Of a stretch of 64,000 nucleotides of DNA, positions 10,584 to 22,890 are shown in pieces. The translations under genes and the position numbers were made by a program. The DNA is from Wurfbainia villosa. Taxonomy: Eukaryota; Streptophyta; Magnoliopsida; Zingiberales; Zingiberaceae. The stretch lies in contig CM046006.1 of NCBI GenBank assembly GCA_025175895.1, positions 66,112,288-66,176,287 of the forward strand, in the 5' to 3' direction. Under the pieces are notes generated by a model that worked only from the letters and a program-made list of their open reading frames with translations, was not told where the DNA came from and did not search any database. Positions within the stretch are counted from its first letter, which is position 1. Each line of letters opens with the position of its first letter.

Positions 10584-12300
10584 ATGTTTGACAAAAACAT
10601 ATACCTTTGAGTTAGAACACTAACTCAAATTCCTTTACCAATTATCCCAAATTGGTAAGTTTACATTCTTCCCCTTTTTGACATACATCAAAAAGGTTTA
10701 CTCTCCAAGGAGGTCAATGTCTCATATCCAATGAGATCTTACAATCTCCCCCTTGGTCCAAAGATACCTAGGATGCCTACCATCTTCCTAGTGATAAGTC
10801 CCATATCACTCAAGAGAGGCAATCCTATGCACTCCCAATTTCCAAATTGGGCATCTTAAAATCTCATTTTCCTCCTCATGAGGAAAAGTACCATCCATCA
10901 TCCCATGATGGATACCTCCCCCTAAAAGCTTGCTCCCCCTTGACCATTGCACCAACAATGTCCTTGGGAAGTCCCTAAGCCGATAGGAACTCTAAACTAT
11001 CAAAAATAAGGTTCAAAGTTCAAACATGAACTCCTCCACCCTTAAATTTTGATACATCACCCTAACACCTCTCCTAATCCATATCCAATGGATTTTCACC
11101 CTTTATAATGCTTCCCAAAGCATATCCTAGGGTTAGAAGTGGTTAGGAACCTTTACCGTAGCTGAAATTGGGTCAAACACCCTTGTTTATCTCGAAATCA
11201 GGCTATCAGTCGAGTCCTACAGAACCAGTCGACTAAAGTGCCCATTAGTCGCGGCGCTGACGCCGATTGGTAATCTGCGCGGCGATTCGCGAGCCACTGC
11301 GGCGGTTTCGCCAGTGGTTTCCACTAGGGTGGTTTCGCCAGGAGATTTTACGCGAGAGCGATTTCGCCAGAGCGATGCCGTCGCCAGCGCCAGGCGCGTT
11401 TTACTAGGCGGTTTTGACACGGCGGTTTGTCGAGCGATTTTGCTTCGAGCGGTTTCTAGAGTTGTTGCGCCGGATCAACTATCGCCCATCGATCGGCCTC
11501 TGTAGAAGCGATCGTGATCGAAAACCCAATTTTGATTATCGTAATCAAGTTTGAAAAACCATAAGTAATTATACATAGCTCAAAAAATCATGAAATTTCA
11601 TATGTATAATACTTATAACACATACAATCGATGAAAAATATTGGAAAAATAATTTAACCATTAAAATAGGAGATTGATACAAAGTTCAAAAACCATTAAA
11701 ACTTTAAAGTTTTTGATCTACTTTGTATCAACTTCTTCAATGGTGATTGCTATCAAAAGATAGACTTCACCAAGGTTTTCTAAAGTGATTTTAAAATGTT
11801 TTTGAAAACCTATTTTGAATCATGGACTATTGGCTAGATATACATGACTTGTATATTAGCTTTTCTCAAGATTTTTAGTGATGATTGAAATAAGTTTAAG
11901 TTCATCTAGATGCACTACCTATGCACCTTGAACCTAACTTATTATTTTAACATCTCACATGTTATTTAAGGTGTATACACACAAATACATGTCAATTTAG
12001 ATGTGAGATGTGGAGTTAGGATTATTATAGCCTCATGCATTTTCTAGGCAACCCTACTTGATTCCCTTATAAATGGGACTCCAAGTCATGTCATTGTCCT
12101 TAAATCAATTTTAATCAAGTTAAATGCATGAATGATCATGACATAAATGATAGCAATAATAAAGCATGACCAATGATCATGATGTCATGACATATGATAT
12201 AATCTAAAAACAAACATGACATCCACAATAATCCTAAACAATGTCATGACATGTTATATGATAAAATGGAATTTTATGTCATGACATGGCAAAGTTACAT
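10584..12300 (-). other. Non-coding 3' internal region of A2
   Basis: No ORF I can recognise. It aligns by eye with A4 21420-22890: shared blocks are the repeated CATGACAT stretch (12100-12300), the TTTGATAGCAATCACCATTGA block (11745) and the purine motifs. It includes the GC-rich block at 11240-11505 that A4 lacks. Confidence 0.6.
11240..11505. repeat. GC-rich degenerate repeat block in A2
   Basis: A GC-rich island in an AT-rich stretch, built from variants of GCGGTTTCGCCAG and GCGATTTTGC. In A4 the same place (about 22190-22270) is shorter and carries CAGTCGACTG palindromes instead. Short ORFs across it on both strands are by-products of the base composition. Confidence 0.5.
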
Positions 12301-12603
12301 AAACAAGCACATTAATACAAATATATAATCAGACAAAAATAATTTTCATAAACAAAACATTTCATTCAATTAAAACTTCAGTTTTTACATCCAAAATGGA
12401 AGTTTGAAAATGCTCAATCTCACTACGAAACTAAAAATAGAAACTCCTAAACATCCTCTAGCGAAGGTGGGATGGCTCGAGGTCGGGCCGCATCATCTCA
12501 TATCATGTGGTGTGTTGCTCCATGCGGCTCTGCACTCCTCAATCTGGGTGTGGCTCCTCCATCCGGTTGAGGTCGACCCATGGAGGATTGCCCGATATGA
12601 TCT

Positions 12604-13687
12604 CTACGGTAGAGTCAATCGTTTCTTGGTAATCCGGAACCTAGCCTCCACCGCCCAACTGACCAAGGACTCGCTTGATACATCTGGCATCTGGTCATCC
12701 TCGTCAGCAACATCGGGGTCCTCATATCGTCCTGCAGGCTCTCCCGGTACTAGAGGAGGCTCCCCATGTGCCCTGGGCTGAGGTCGAGGTATCAGCTCCA
12801 TCTGCCCATCTCCGATCCGCGACCTGCCATGATGTGAAATTCTGTGATATACAGTCGTAAACCTCGGATAGCGCCCTCAGAGATCCCCTGGAAATGTTAA
12901 TGCCTATGGACTCTAGCCATGCAGTGATGATATGTCCAAAAGGCATATACACTTTCCCTTGCACAGGGGATATGAAATGTACAATGTAATATTTATATCT
13001 AATCTATGATGCATGGCGTACATGAGGAAGAGATGGGGAGGCCGAATCTTGGCCAGACCCCAAGTCACAATAGGGAGAAAGCACCCCAACAATGACTTTA
13101 TAGAGCACATTGTCAGGTGCAGATAGCTCAGTGATAGAAAATAGGTTCTGAGCTGGTGGGCGAGGATGGCGAAAAATGTGCTCATGCATGGAGTCTAAAG
13201 AAATATGATCAAAAGGCTCAGGAAGAGGGGCATCGAAAGTAGGATAGAATATGAAAGTGTCATTCGATGGCCTATACTCAAGGAACTCCTGCAGGATTGT
13301 AGGAGTGAACTCTAGGTTGCGTTTTGCGACCTGAGTAGTGTATGTAGGACTATCGTCTACTTTCTTTAGATTTTGATAAAACTCCTTAAGGAGATCATCA
13401 TTGATGGCATGATTACATAGAGCTACCTTCATGAGCTGATAATATGCTAAAATCTCCATGACATCGCTATAGTAATGCCTAAAGAAATCGACATCGATGT
13501 ACCTAACCGCCATGGGTTGGTACAATCGTGATCCAACCTCACTCTGGTCATTTCTACGGGGTCGTCTATATGAATGCAATGCAATGCAATGAAATGCGAT
13601 GACACAAACACAATGATTAGATTAAAAAGAGTTGTAAAGACAAAAATTTAGGGTTTAAGGGGTATAGAAATTATACTTTGGTGCCAT
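12604..13687 (-). pseudogene. Second ORF of A2: putative plant transposon protein (Transposase_32-like)
   Basis: Reads leftward as MAPK (13687-13677), a possible 111-bp GT-AG intron (13676-13566), then RPRRNDQSEVGSRLYQPM and about 300 more residues. Joining across the intron keeps the frame (AA|A). Visible landmarks are VRYIDVDFFRHYYSDVMEIL, FTPTILQEFLEYRPS, HLFLMYAMHHRLDINI and KGKVYMPFGHIITAWLESIG, followed by an acidic low-complexity tail ending KKRLTLP. This order resembles the plant-specific putative transposon protein family found beside gag-like ORFs; its biochemical role is unknown. Two compensating frameshifts (near 13050 and 12965) and one near 12790 break it as read. An in-frame upstream extension (to 13915) is possible. 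It has no counterpart in A4. Confidence 0.55.
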
Positions 13688-14690
13688 TTGAAGTTGATGA
13701 GGGGAAGGTGCAAGGCAACTGGATATTGATTTGCTAAAGAGAATGCCGGAAAGATCGCCGGAGGAAGGATCTCGCCGGAACCCTAATGTTTGGAGAAGAA
13801 AACTAGGGCTGTGAGATGCCATTAGAGCCATAGAGAGATCAAAAATATAAACGGAAGAGAAAACTACCAAACCTAGGACTTTGGTCGCCGGCGTGGACGA
13901 GGAACGGCTGGTCAAAGAGAGTTGGCGATGATCGGAGAAGAGAATCGCGCGAAGGAGAGAGCGTGAAGAAGTCGAACCCTAGCGGTTTGGCGTTATAAAA
14001 TCGCGACGCCGGTCGATTGATGTGTGACATCGATCGATGATGGCGGAATTCTTGGCGGTTTACTAAAGCGCGATTGCTCGGCTCGGCCTTTCGATTGTTG
14101 AGCATTTACAGATCGAGCTACGGTAACATCGATCGATCGATAATGAGCATCGGATCGGTGATGTGATCATCACTCGATCGATGACTCTTACGCTCCGATG
14201 AGCGGTAACAACGATCGAGCGTTGATAATCGATCGTGATACAAACCGTCGATCGAGTCTGGAAGAAACACTCATTCTTTGGACTCCGTATCATGCTACTG
14301 ATATTATCGATCGATTGATAAATTGTATCGATGATCTCTCGATTTCATTCAAATTGAATGAATTTCAATTTCTTCACTCAATTTGTTTTATTTTATCATA
14401 TTTACTCTTGTATGTCGAATATATTAATGTTATGCTTATATTCATGTATTTGTTAATGTATTTTGGTATTTTATTTCATTTTAACAAACATTAACATCCA
14501 ATGGTTTCAAAATCCTAACATCTCACCCTTTCTAAGTGTTGAAATACACAATCAAGGTGAATGACCTATTTTGTGAGATGCAATATACCATAAACATTCC
14601 TTCCATGCAAACATATGGTAAAACACATGAAGCATGGTAAGTGTAAGACATCAAGGTGTGTAGCACTTGAGTATCACTCTTGATGTAACT
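13688..14690 (-). other. Gene-leader-like region upstream of the A2 second ORF
   Basis: The region between gag and the second ORF, absent from A4. Read on the - strand, the part next to the ORF looks like a plant 5' leader (CTAGGGTTC, then CT-rich text). The part at 14000-14330 is packed with CGATCGATCG-like motifs that correspond to CAGTCGACTG in sister copies. No convincing core promoter can be assigned. Confidence 0.4.
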
Positions 14691-14960
14691 TCTAAACCTT
14701 AAGACAATTCTCTTGATACACTAATTCCCAAAGTGTGCCAAAACCCAAAATAACACACTATGACCTCTAAATCTAAATTGTGTCAATTTTATTGATTTTT
14801 CATGATTCCAAAAATGTATTGGCACATCCTAAAATCTTTTAGGATATAAGATCAAACATATTTCCAAGGTATCCATAACCTTGAAAATAACCTAAAATGT
14901 CAACTTTGCTATGGTTGAGTTAACTACCCATCCAATCAAAGTTGGCACATCCTAACCCAT

Positions 14961-16647
14961 TTAGCGTGAGTCAATAACGCTCCTTGGAATCCAAAATCTA
15001 TTTGAGCTCATTGGATTAGTTAAGTATTCCTTAGGGATGACCTCCCTAGATACCTTTCTAATGATCCTTCTAGGCTTGTTAGCCTTGGTTATTATAGTCT
15101 TGACATGGTTAACCTTAAGGATTGCCTCCCTAGTAACCTTCTTAGTGGCTTCCTTAGGTTTCTTAGAAACCCTAGCCACTAGACACACACCATGGTTGAC
15201 CTTAGGGATAATTTCCCTAGAGACCTTGGTTTTCTTAGATCTAGGTTTAGTTCCATAATCAAATGGAACGTTGTGGTAAGTAGACATTACTTTCTTAGAC
15301 ATAGGCTTGTGACCCAAACCTTGTCTCCTAGATGATTCTTGCCTCTTACACCCTTTACGTTGACTTCTAGATCCTAGAGTTTGACAATTTGACCCTTTAA
15401 ATTGATTTTGCATATTTGCAAGAGTCTTTTCCAATTTCTCAAGCCTTGACCTTAAGACTTTATTTTCTAACTCTAACCTCTCTAATTTTGTGTGCCCATT
15501 ATTTCTTTGATCATTTTTGTTATTTCTAGATATTTGTCTAGAATTCTTAGCATTAAAACTTAGATGTTCTTTTATTTTCTTAATGTTTTCCTTAGGTAAT
15601 ATTGATTTAGGGACATTAGTCCCAAATTTCTCCTTACTTCCTAAGTTAACATTCTTAGCTCTTAGGCAATAGAATCTATCTCTACTAACATGCTTTTCAT
15701 GAGTAATAGCAATTGAATTAAAAGCATACTTTTGACTTTTAAATTTAGAAGATGCATTATTAAAATATACCTTAGGGTTAGTCTTAGAGACTCCCCCCAC
15801 ATGTGATGCTCCCTCTTGAGTTTTCTTGCTCCCCCTAGAGCATTGACTCCTATAGTGCCCCTTTTTATGACACTTGAAACAAATGATGTGCTCTTTGCTC
15901 CTTTGACCTTGGGCATCGACATCCTTAACCTTTGGCATCGGTGGACTTTTCTTGATCCTCTTTGGGCACTTGCTCTTATAGTGCCCAGTTTTCCTACACT
16001 CAAAGTAAATTATATGGATTTTATTTTGAACCGAAATACTTGAGTTACCTAGGTCAATGGTGGAATTTTGAGCTTCTTCTCGACCGGATGTGGATGGTTC
16101 TTCTTCAGATTGCTCCGGTGTAGATGCTCTAATCTCCTCCCCCCTCAATCCTAGAGGTGGAGGCCTCCTCCTCTTCCACCGATCCGGAAGTTGATTCCTT
16201 CTCAACTTCCGAGTCCTCACTCGCTTGTGAGGATGATGATGATTCTTCCTCGGCTTCTTCCTCTTCTTGAGCCGATGAAGATTCTTCTTCTTCTACTTGT
16301 GCCAATTGAGGCTTCTCATGGAACTTGGCCAATTTGTCTCATAGCTCCTTGGCATCTTGGAATTCACCTAAGCTAGACAAAATGTCATTAGGTATCAAAT
16401 CTTCTAAAATCTTTGTTACCTTGACTTCGGTCTTGAACTTGAGACGTTGCTCTTGTGTCCACTTCTTCAACTTCAAGACGTTTCCCTTCTTATCCCGAGG
16501 GGGTTCAAAGCCTTCTACAAGGATGAACCAATCCTCTATATCCATCATCAAGAATGTCTCCATTCTTGCTCTCCACGTTAGAAAATCTTCTTGGTCATAT
16601 GGTGGTGGAATATTGATGTCCCATCCAAGCTTGTCTTGGAATTCCAT
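14961..16647 (-). pseudogene. Family A gag of A2, nearly intact
   Basis: Sirevirus-type Gag of about 560 residues, beginning MEFQDKLGWDIN. Order: DUF4219/UBN2 region (16647-16339), acidic Glu/Ser linker, knuckle 1 with YFECRKTGHYKSKC (first Cys is Tyr), knuckle 2 with CFKCHKKGHYRSQC (complete CCHC), a coiled coil (LERLELENKVLRSRLEKLEK near 15480-15420), and a basic C-terminal third rich in Lys/Arg repeats ending SVIDSR. Only two lesions are seen: a TGG-to-TGA stop after AKEL (about 16337) and a one-base shift at a C run near 16140. The final 419-codon frame is open. Gag would form the particle; no partner Pol is in the element. Confidence 0.85.
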
Positions 16648-16699
16648 CTTCCTTCTAGCTTCTTTAGCTCCCGACGGTTAGTCCGTAGAAGAGCCCTGG

Positions 16700-16711
16700 G
16701 CTCTGATACCA
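16700..16711 (-). other. Primer binding site of A2
   Basis: TGGTATCAGAGC on the - strand, two bases from the 5' LTR end. Confidence 0.9.
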
Positions 16712-16713
16712 AT

Positions 16714-18268
16714 TGTAGGGGATCATTTGGAACGCTAGAGGGGGGGGGTGAATAGCGTCGTGCTATGCGTCGATGGAACTCGTTCGCGTGTCTCTACAAA
16801 ACTCGTTATGCGTAGCGGAATAATAATAAAAGCAATAACGAATATAAGACAAACACACGAACACAAGCATATAACGTGGTTCGGAACCGAACGGTTCCTG
16901 CTCCACGGATCGAGCTCTAAAGAGCTCTAGTGATGCACACGCAATCACTAATCACAAATAACTCCTTCTCGACACAAGTCGGAGGTGGAGAAACCCCTTA
17001 CAATTGATTACAACAATAATCAAAATGCTACAAGTAAATACAACATGAAATACAAAAGACAAGTAAAGAAAATTTTACAACACTTTGCTTTTGAATGCTT
17101 GATCGCTTGGTAGCTTGGATTGCACTTGGAGACCCTGATTTGCAGCAGTAAATCGCCTCAAAAGCCCTCAAGAAACCATGGTGTTTTCCTCCTTCACGAG
17201 CTCCATTTAAAGCTTCAACCTGTGCTGGAAAATGTCGATCAGTCGACTGCTCGGGACCATCAGTCGACTGATGCCACTGTTGTCATGAGACAACGGCTAG
17301 ATTCACGCTGGAAAAATCCAACGGATCCATCATCAGTCGACTGATTATGACCATCAGTCGACTGATCAAGCCATCACTCGACTGCTGATCGCAACGGTCG
17401 AGTGAGACTCCATTCTGTGCTCCAAAACCCGAGCACCAGTTGACTGATCACACGATTAGTCGACTGCTTGGTTGATCAGTCGACTGCCCACCTCTAGCAG
17501 TCGACTGCTAGGCCGATTCTCACAATCAAACCCTAGTTGACTCAGCCAGTCGACTGCCACATGACACCAGTCGACTGGCACACTTCAAACATGAGTTTTT
17601 AACCCAAGTATGGTTCCCCTATACTTGCTAAACCACCCTTAGCCTAGACCTAAGTCTTCTAGCCACCTCCATCAGCCTCACACCTCTCAGATCCCTCCAA
17701 GTCATCCATGACTTGTTCATCCATCGCGCTAGCCTTCAGATGCTTCCATTGGCTATGTCATGCTAACGGTGTCTACACCGCCAAGGCACATTGAACTTAC
17801 GCTGCCAAGACTCCGCTTGGATTTTATGTCGCCAACCATTGGACTTATGTTACCAAGACTCCCGCTTGGACTTTACGCCGCCAATATCAAACCCCTTGGA
17901 CTTCTCAAATGTCAAGACTCAAGCTTGGACTTTCCCTTGCCAACCCATGTTTGACTTTCCATGCCAAGTCCCATGCTTGGACTTTTCCTTGTCAACCCAT
18001 GTTGGACTTTCCATTGCCAAGACCCATGACTTGGACTTTTCCATGACAATCACATTGTCATATGTTTTTATCGAACATCAAAATATCACTCGAGTCAAAC
18101 TCGAGTCCGGTTAAACATAACCTGGGTTGATTGTATAAATAATCTCCCCAAAATATCAACAGACATTAATGTCAAACATCAATGTCAACTTACTTTGTCA
18201 AGCATCAAAACATTACTCGAGTCAAACTCGAGTCCGGTCAATCGTGACTTGGGTCGATTGCACCAACA
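16714..18268 (-). repeat. 5' LTR of A2
   Basis: 1,555 bp, closely similar to 9040-10568 along its whole length, including the CAGTCGACTG cluster (17240-17570) and the 28-bp array (17800-18040). Differences are scattered substitutions and small indels, so the element is not very young. Confidence 0.9.
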
Positions 18269-19346
18269 TTTGCAGCATAAATCCAATGGTTGGCGGCGTA
18301 AAGTCCAAGCGGAGTCTTGACAGTATAAGTCCAATGTGCCTTGGCGGTGTAGACATCGTTAGCATGACATAGCCGATGGAGGCACCTGAAGGCTAGCGTA
18401 TGGATGAATAAGTCATGGATGACTTGAAGGGATCCGATAGGCGCGAGGCTGACGGAGGTGGCTAGAAGGCTTAGGTCTAGGCTACAGGTGGTCTAGCAAG
18501 TATGGGGGCACCATATTTGGGTTAAACCTCATGTTTAAGGTGTATCAGTCGATTGGTATCATGTGGAAGTCGACTGGTGTGAGTCAACTAGGGTTTGACT
18601 ACGAGGAGTGTCTTAGCGATCGCGCCAGAGGTGGGCAATGATCGATCGGATTAACAATCGATCGATCTTGTGATCACGATCGGGTGCTCATTTCGGAGTC
18701 TAGGGTTAGTAGTCAAGTGAAGGCTCGATCAGTCGACTGATGGACATGATCGGTATACTGATGTCCTATTCGTTGGATTTTTTCAGCGTAGATTGCACCG
18801 TTGTCTTACAGCAATAGTGTCATCAGTCAACTGATGGTCCCGACCAGTCGACTAATAGATGAAAATTTAGCCCGATTGCAGGTTATAAAAGCAGCTCGAA
18901 AGAGGGTTTTTGGCAGTAATTTCTTGGACATTCTTGAGGCGATTTGCTATTGCAAATCAGGGTCTTCAACCACGGTTCAAGCAATCAACAAGCAAGCTCT
19001 TTGTAAAGTTTTCTCTACTTGCATTTTAGTGTATTTTGCTTGTATTTCATTCTTATTGTTGTACGAGGTTTCTCCACCTCCGGATTATTCTGAGAAGGAG
19101 TTATTATTGATTAGTGGTGTGTGGTCGCATTGCTAGAGCTCGTTCGAGCTCGATCCGTGGAGTAGAAACCATTCGGTTCTGAACCACGTTATATTTTTGT
19201 ATAGTGCTTGGAATTGTATTGTATTTATTTTATTATTTCTATTTCCGCTGCGTATAACACATTTTGTAGCAAGCACGTTGAATTCCATCGACTCATCCTA
19301 CGATGCTATTCACCCCCCCCCTCTAGCGGTCAATGAATCCTCCATA
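18269..19346 (+). repeat. 5' LTR of A4, second part
   Basis: Continues the LTR interrupted at 9039 (GCAGCATAAATCCAATGG). In 18600-18760 several palindromes appear as CGATCGATCG. Ends …CGGTCAATGAATCCTCCATA, a variant of the usual CCTCTACA end. Confidence 0.85.
18884..18890 (+). promoter_or_regulatory. TATA box of the A4 5' LTR
   Basis: TATAAAA in GCAGGTTATAAAAGCAGC, downstream of the palindrome cluster. The 3' LTR has the same box at 23908-23914. Confidence 0.6.
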
Positions 19347-19348
19347 AT

Positions 19349-19360
19349 TGGTATCAGAGC
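19349..19360 (+). other. Primer binding site of A4
   Basis: TGGTATCAGAGC directly after the 5' LTR. Confidence 0.9.
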
Positions 19361-19413
19361 TAGTAGCTATTCAACGGGCTAACCATCGAGAGCACACCGC
19401 TAGAGGAAGAAAG

Positions 19414-21086
19414 ATGAAGGTTCAAGAGACGTTGGGATGGGATATCAACATGTCGGTCCCTTACGCACTATATGGACGAGAAGGCTTCAATTCTTGGAAG
19501 AGAAGAATTGAAAATTTCATCATGATGAGAGACTTTGAGGAATGGTCTATTTTGATGGAAGGATTTAAATATCCAAGAGGACCAAAGGGAGGATTCCTCA
19601 AGAAGAAGAGATGGACCGAAGAGCAAGTCCAAGTCTTCGAGAAAAATAATAAGGTAATGAAATTTTTGATTGATTTAATACCTAACAATATCTTGTGTAT
19701 GTTAGGTAATTATATAGATGCTAAGGAGCTAAGTGGCTAAGCTCCATGAAGACCCATCACCGGCTCAAGAAGAGGAGGCCGAAGATATCCTCATCCTCAC
19801 AAGCGAGTGAGGACTCGGAAGTTGATAGGGAGTCAACCTCTTAATCGGTGGAAGAAGAGGAAGAATTGGAGGAGACCTCCACCTCTAGGATTGAGGGAGA
19901 GGAGATTAGGGCATCCTCAACACCGGAACAACAAGAAGAAGCATTTACATCCGGTCGAGAGGAAGAGCAAGCTCAAGAGATCCTCACCACCACTCTAGGT
20001 AACTCAAACATATGTGTTAATAATAAAATGCATATAATATATTTTGAGTGTAGGGAATGTGGGCATTACAAGAGTAAGTGCCCAAAGAAGGTCAAGAAGC
20101 CTCCACCGGCACCAAAGATCAAGGATGTCGGTCCCCCAACAATCAAAAGTAAGGAGCAAGTGATTTTCTTCAAATGTCGACTACCGGGTCATTACCGGAG
20201 TCAATACCCAAACGGGGAGAAAAATGCTAAAAAGGGAGCATCACATGTAGGGGGAGCTAAGGCTAACCCTAAGGTACATTTTAGTAATGCCCCTTCTAAT
20301 TTAAATGTCAAAAAGTATGCTAGAAATTTTAATTCTCTTACAATTTATCATGACAAACATGCTAGGAATAACAAGTACTTTTGTTTAGGAGCTAAAAATG
20401 TCCACATTTCAAATAAGGAGAAATTTGAGACTAATATCCCTAGAAAGACCTTACCTAGGGAATCTATCAAGAAAATAGAAGACCACCTAGGTTTTAACCT
20501 TAAATGGACTAGGCATATGCCTAGGAAGAACCATGCCTAAGGATTAAATCAAAATTCTAAAATTGGGCAATTAGAGGTTGAAAATCAAGCCTTAAGCTCA
20601 AGGCTTGAGAAACTTGAGAAGACCCATAAGATTATGCAAAACCAAATAAAAGGGTCAAATGGTCAAAGTCAAGGGTCTAGGTCCAAGAGTCAAGGCCTAG
20701 GGCATAGGAGACAAGAGTCAACCAAGGGCAAGAAAGGTTTGGGTCACAAACCTAAGCCCAAGGTGACTTATCATAGTGTTCCTTTTGATTATGGAACCCA
20801 AACTAGGTCTAGGAAAGCCAAGGTTACTAGGGAAGTCATCCCTAAGGGTAACCAAGGTATGTGCCTAGTGGCTAGGGTTTCAAGGAAACCTAGGGAAGCC
20901 ACTAAGAAGGTTACAAGGGGAGTCACCCCTAGAGTTAACCATGACAAGACCCAAATGACCAAGGCTAACAAGCCTAGAAGGGTCATTAGGAAGGTATCTA
21001 GGGAGGTTATCCCTAAGGAATACCTAATTAACCCTAGGAGCTCAAATAGGTTTTGGGTTCTTAAGAGTGTGATTGGTTCACGCTAG
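19414..21086 (+). pseudogene. Family A gag of A4
   Basis: Same protein as in A2: starts MKVQETLGWDINMS, DUF4219/UBN2 region to about 19735, acidic linker, two zinc knuckles (YFECRECGHYKSKC and FFKCRLPGHYRSQY), coiled coil (LEVENQALSSRLEKLEK near 20575), basic C-terminal tail ending SVIGSR. The frame breaks after AKELSG, at a stop near 19842 and after PRKNHA at 20538. Knuckle 1 lacks its first Cys (Tyr) as in A2; knuckle 2 lacks its first and last Cys, so nucleic-acid binding should be lost. The N-terminal region is more divergent from A1, A2 and A5 than those are from one another. Confidence 0.85.
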
Positions 21087-22890
21087 ATGAGTTTAGGGTG
21101 TGCCAACTTTAAATGGAAGAGTAACTAACCTAACCAGGTAATTTTCAAGGTTATGGGTACCTTGGAAATAGATTTGATCTTATGATCCTAAAAAGTTTAG
21201 GATGTGCCAATACATTTTTGGAATTATGAAAAATCAATTAAATTGGCACAATTTAGGTTTAGAGGTCATAGTGTGTCATTTTGGATTTTCGTCACACTTG
21301 GGAGAAAAGTGATAATGTGGCAAAATATACTTAATTATATCAAATGACAATTAATACTAAGTTTTAGGTATTATTATATCTATACATTTTATGTGTCATG
21401 CTTTGTTTGTCATATAACATACCATGACATCATATCTATTTTTGATCATTTAATATGTCATGATCATGTTTAGGATTAAGGTTTAATGTCATGTATTTTT
21501 AGATTATATCATATGTCATGACATCATGATCATTAGCCATGCTTAATTATGTTATCATTTATGCCATGATCATTCGTGCATTTAATTTGATTAAAATTGA
21601 TTTAAGGACAATGACATGACTTGAAATCCCATTTATAAAAGAATCAAGTAGAGTTGTCTTAGAGAATGCATGAAACCCTAGATTCGGAGAACAAAACCCA
21701 CATCTCACATCACATTGACTTTTGTGTGTTTTATACACCCTAGATATATGTGAGATGCTAGGATATGAGTTGAGTTCAAGGTGCATAGTTTTTGCATCTA
21801 GATGAACTAAAACTCATCTTATCTTAATAGTGGATCATTGGGAAAGCTTGTGTGCAAGTCATGTACATTGAACCCAAGGAATATGATCCAATATAGGTTT
21901 TCAAAATCATTTTAAAATTAATTTAGAAAATCTTGGTGAAGTCTATCTTTTGATAGCAATCACCATTGATGAAGTTGATACAAAGTAAGCTAAAACATTG
22001 AAGTTTTTTTTCACTTTTGAACTTTGTATCAATTTCGATATTTTATGGGTAAAATATTTTTCTAACATTTTTCACCCATTGTATTGGTCATAAGTATTAT
22101 ACGTATGAAATTTCATGATTTTTTAAATTACATATAATTATTTATGAATTTTTGAAATTCGATTCTAATAATTGAAATTCGGAAATTTCAGTTATCAGTC
22201 GACTGCCCTTGGTGGCATTTGACTGATGAGCACGGCAGTCGACTGATCTCTGATAGAGTCGACTACCAAATTGATTTCGGGAAAAACTAGGTTATTTAGC
22301 CTGTTTTCAGCTACGGTAAAGGTCTCTAACCACTCCTAACCCTAGGATATGCCTTGGGAAATATTATAAAGGGTGAAAATCCATTGGATATGGATTAGGA
22401 GAGGTGTTAGGGTGATGTATCAAATTTAAGGGGTTGGAAAGTTCAATGTTGAACTTTAAACCTTATTTTTGATGGTTTAGAGTTCCTATTGACTTAGGGA
22501 CTTCCCAAGGACATTATTGGTGCAATGGTCAAAGGGGAGTAAGTCTTTAGGGAGAGGTATCCATCATGGAATGATGGATGGTATTTTTTCCTCATGAGGG
22601 GGAAAATGAGAATTTTGAGATACCCAATTTGGAAATTAGGAGAGTGTATAAGATTGCCTCTCTTGAGTGATATGAGACTTATCACTAGGAAGATGTAGAC
22701 ATCCTAGGTATTTTTGGACCAAGGGGGAGATTGTAAGATCTCATTGGGACATGAGACATTGATCTCCTTGGAGAGAATTTTTTTGATGTATGTCAAAAAG
22801 GAGGAGAAAGTGAAATTACCAATTTGGGATAATTGGTAAGGGAATTTGAGTTAGTGTTCTAACTCAAAGGTATGTGTTTTTGTCAAACAT
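21087..22890 (+). other. Non-coding 3' internal region of A4
   Basis: No pol and no ORF of note. 21087-21310 matches A2 14960-14715, and from about 21420 it matches A2 12280 onward, so the 2.4-kb second-ORF segment is absent here. A purine motif AAGGGGGAGATTG lies at about 22722-22734, upstream of the true tract. Confidence 0.65.

Larger units (their letters stand above)
9040..18268 (-). mobile_element. Family A element A2: 9.2-kb non-autonomous Sirevirus-like element with an extra ORF
   Basis: Complete element on the - strand: 5' LTR 18268-16714, primer site, gag 16647-14961, second ORF 13687-12604, polypurine tract and 3' LTR 10568-9040. The flanks TTGGA (9035-9039) and TTTGC (18269-18273) are both one base from TTGGC, the sequence present at this place in other LTR copies, so they are a mutated 5-bp target duplication. 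No pol domain is recognisable anywhere in the 6.1-kb internal region. Compared with A4 it has about 2.4 kb more (roughly 12300-14690). Confidence 0.85.

Noticed and set aside
13004..13579. The A2 second ORF as an env-like gene, as some Sireviruses have downstream of pol
   Set aside because: I see no signal peptide, membrane segment or coiled fusion-type region, and its landmarks fit the putative plant transposon protein family better.
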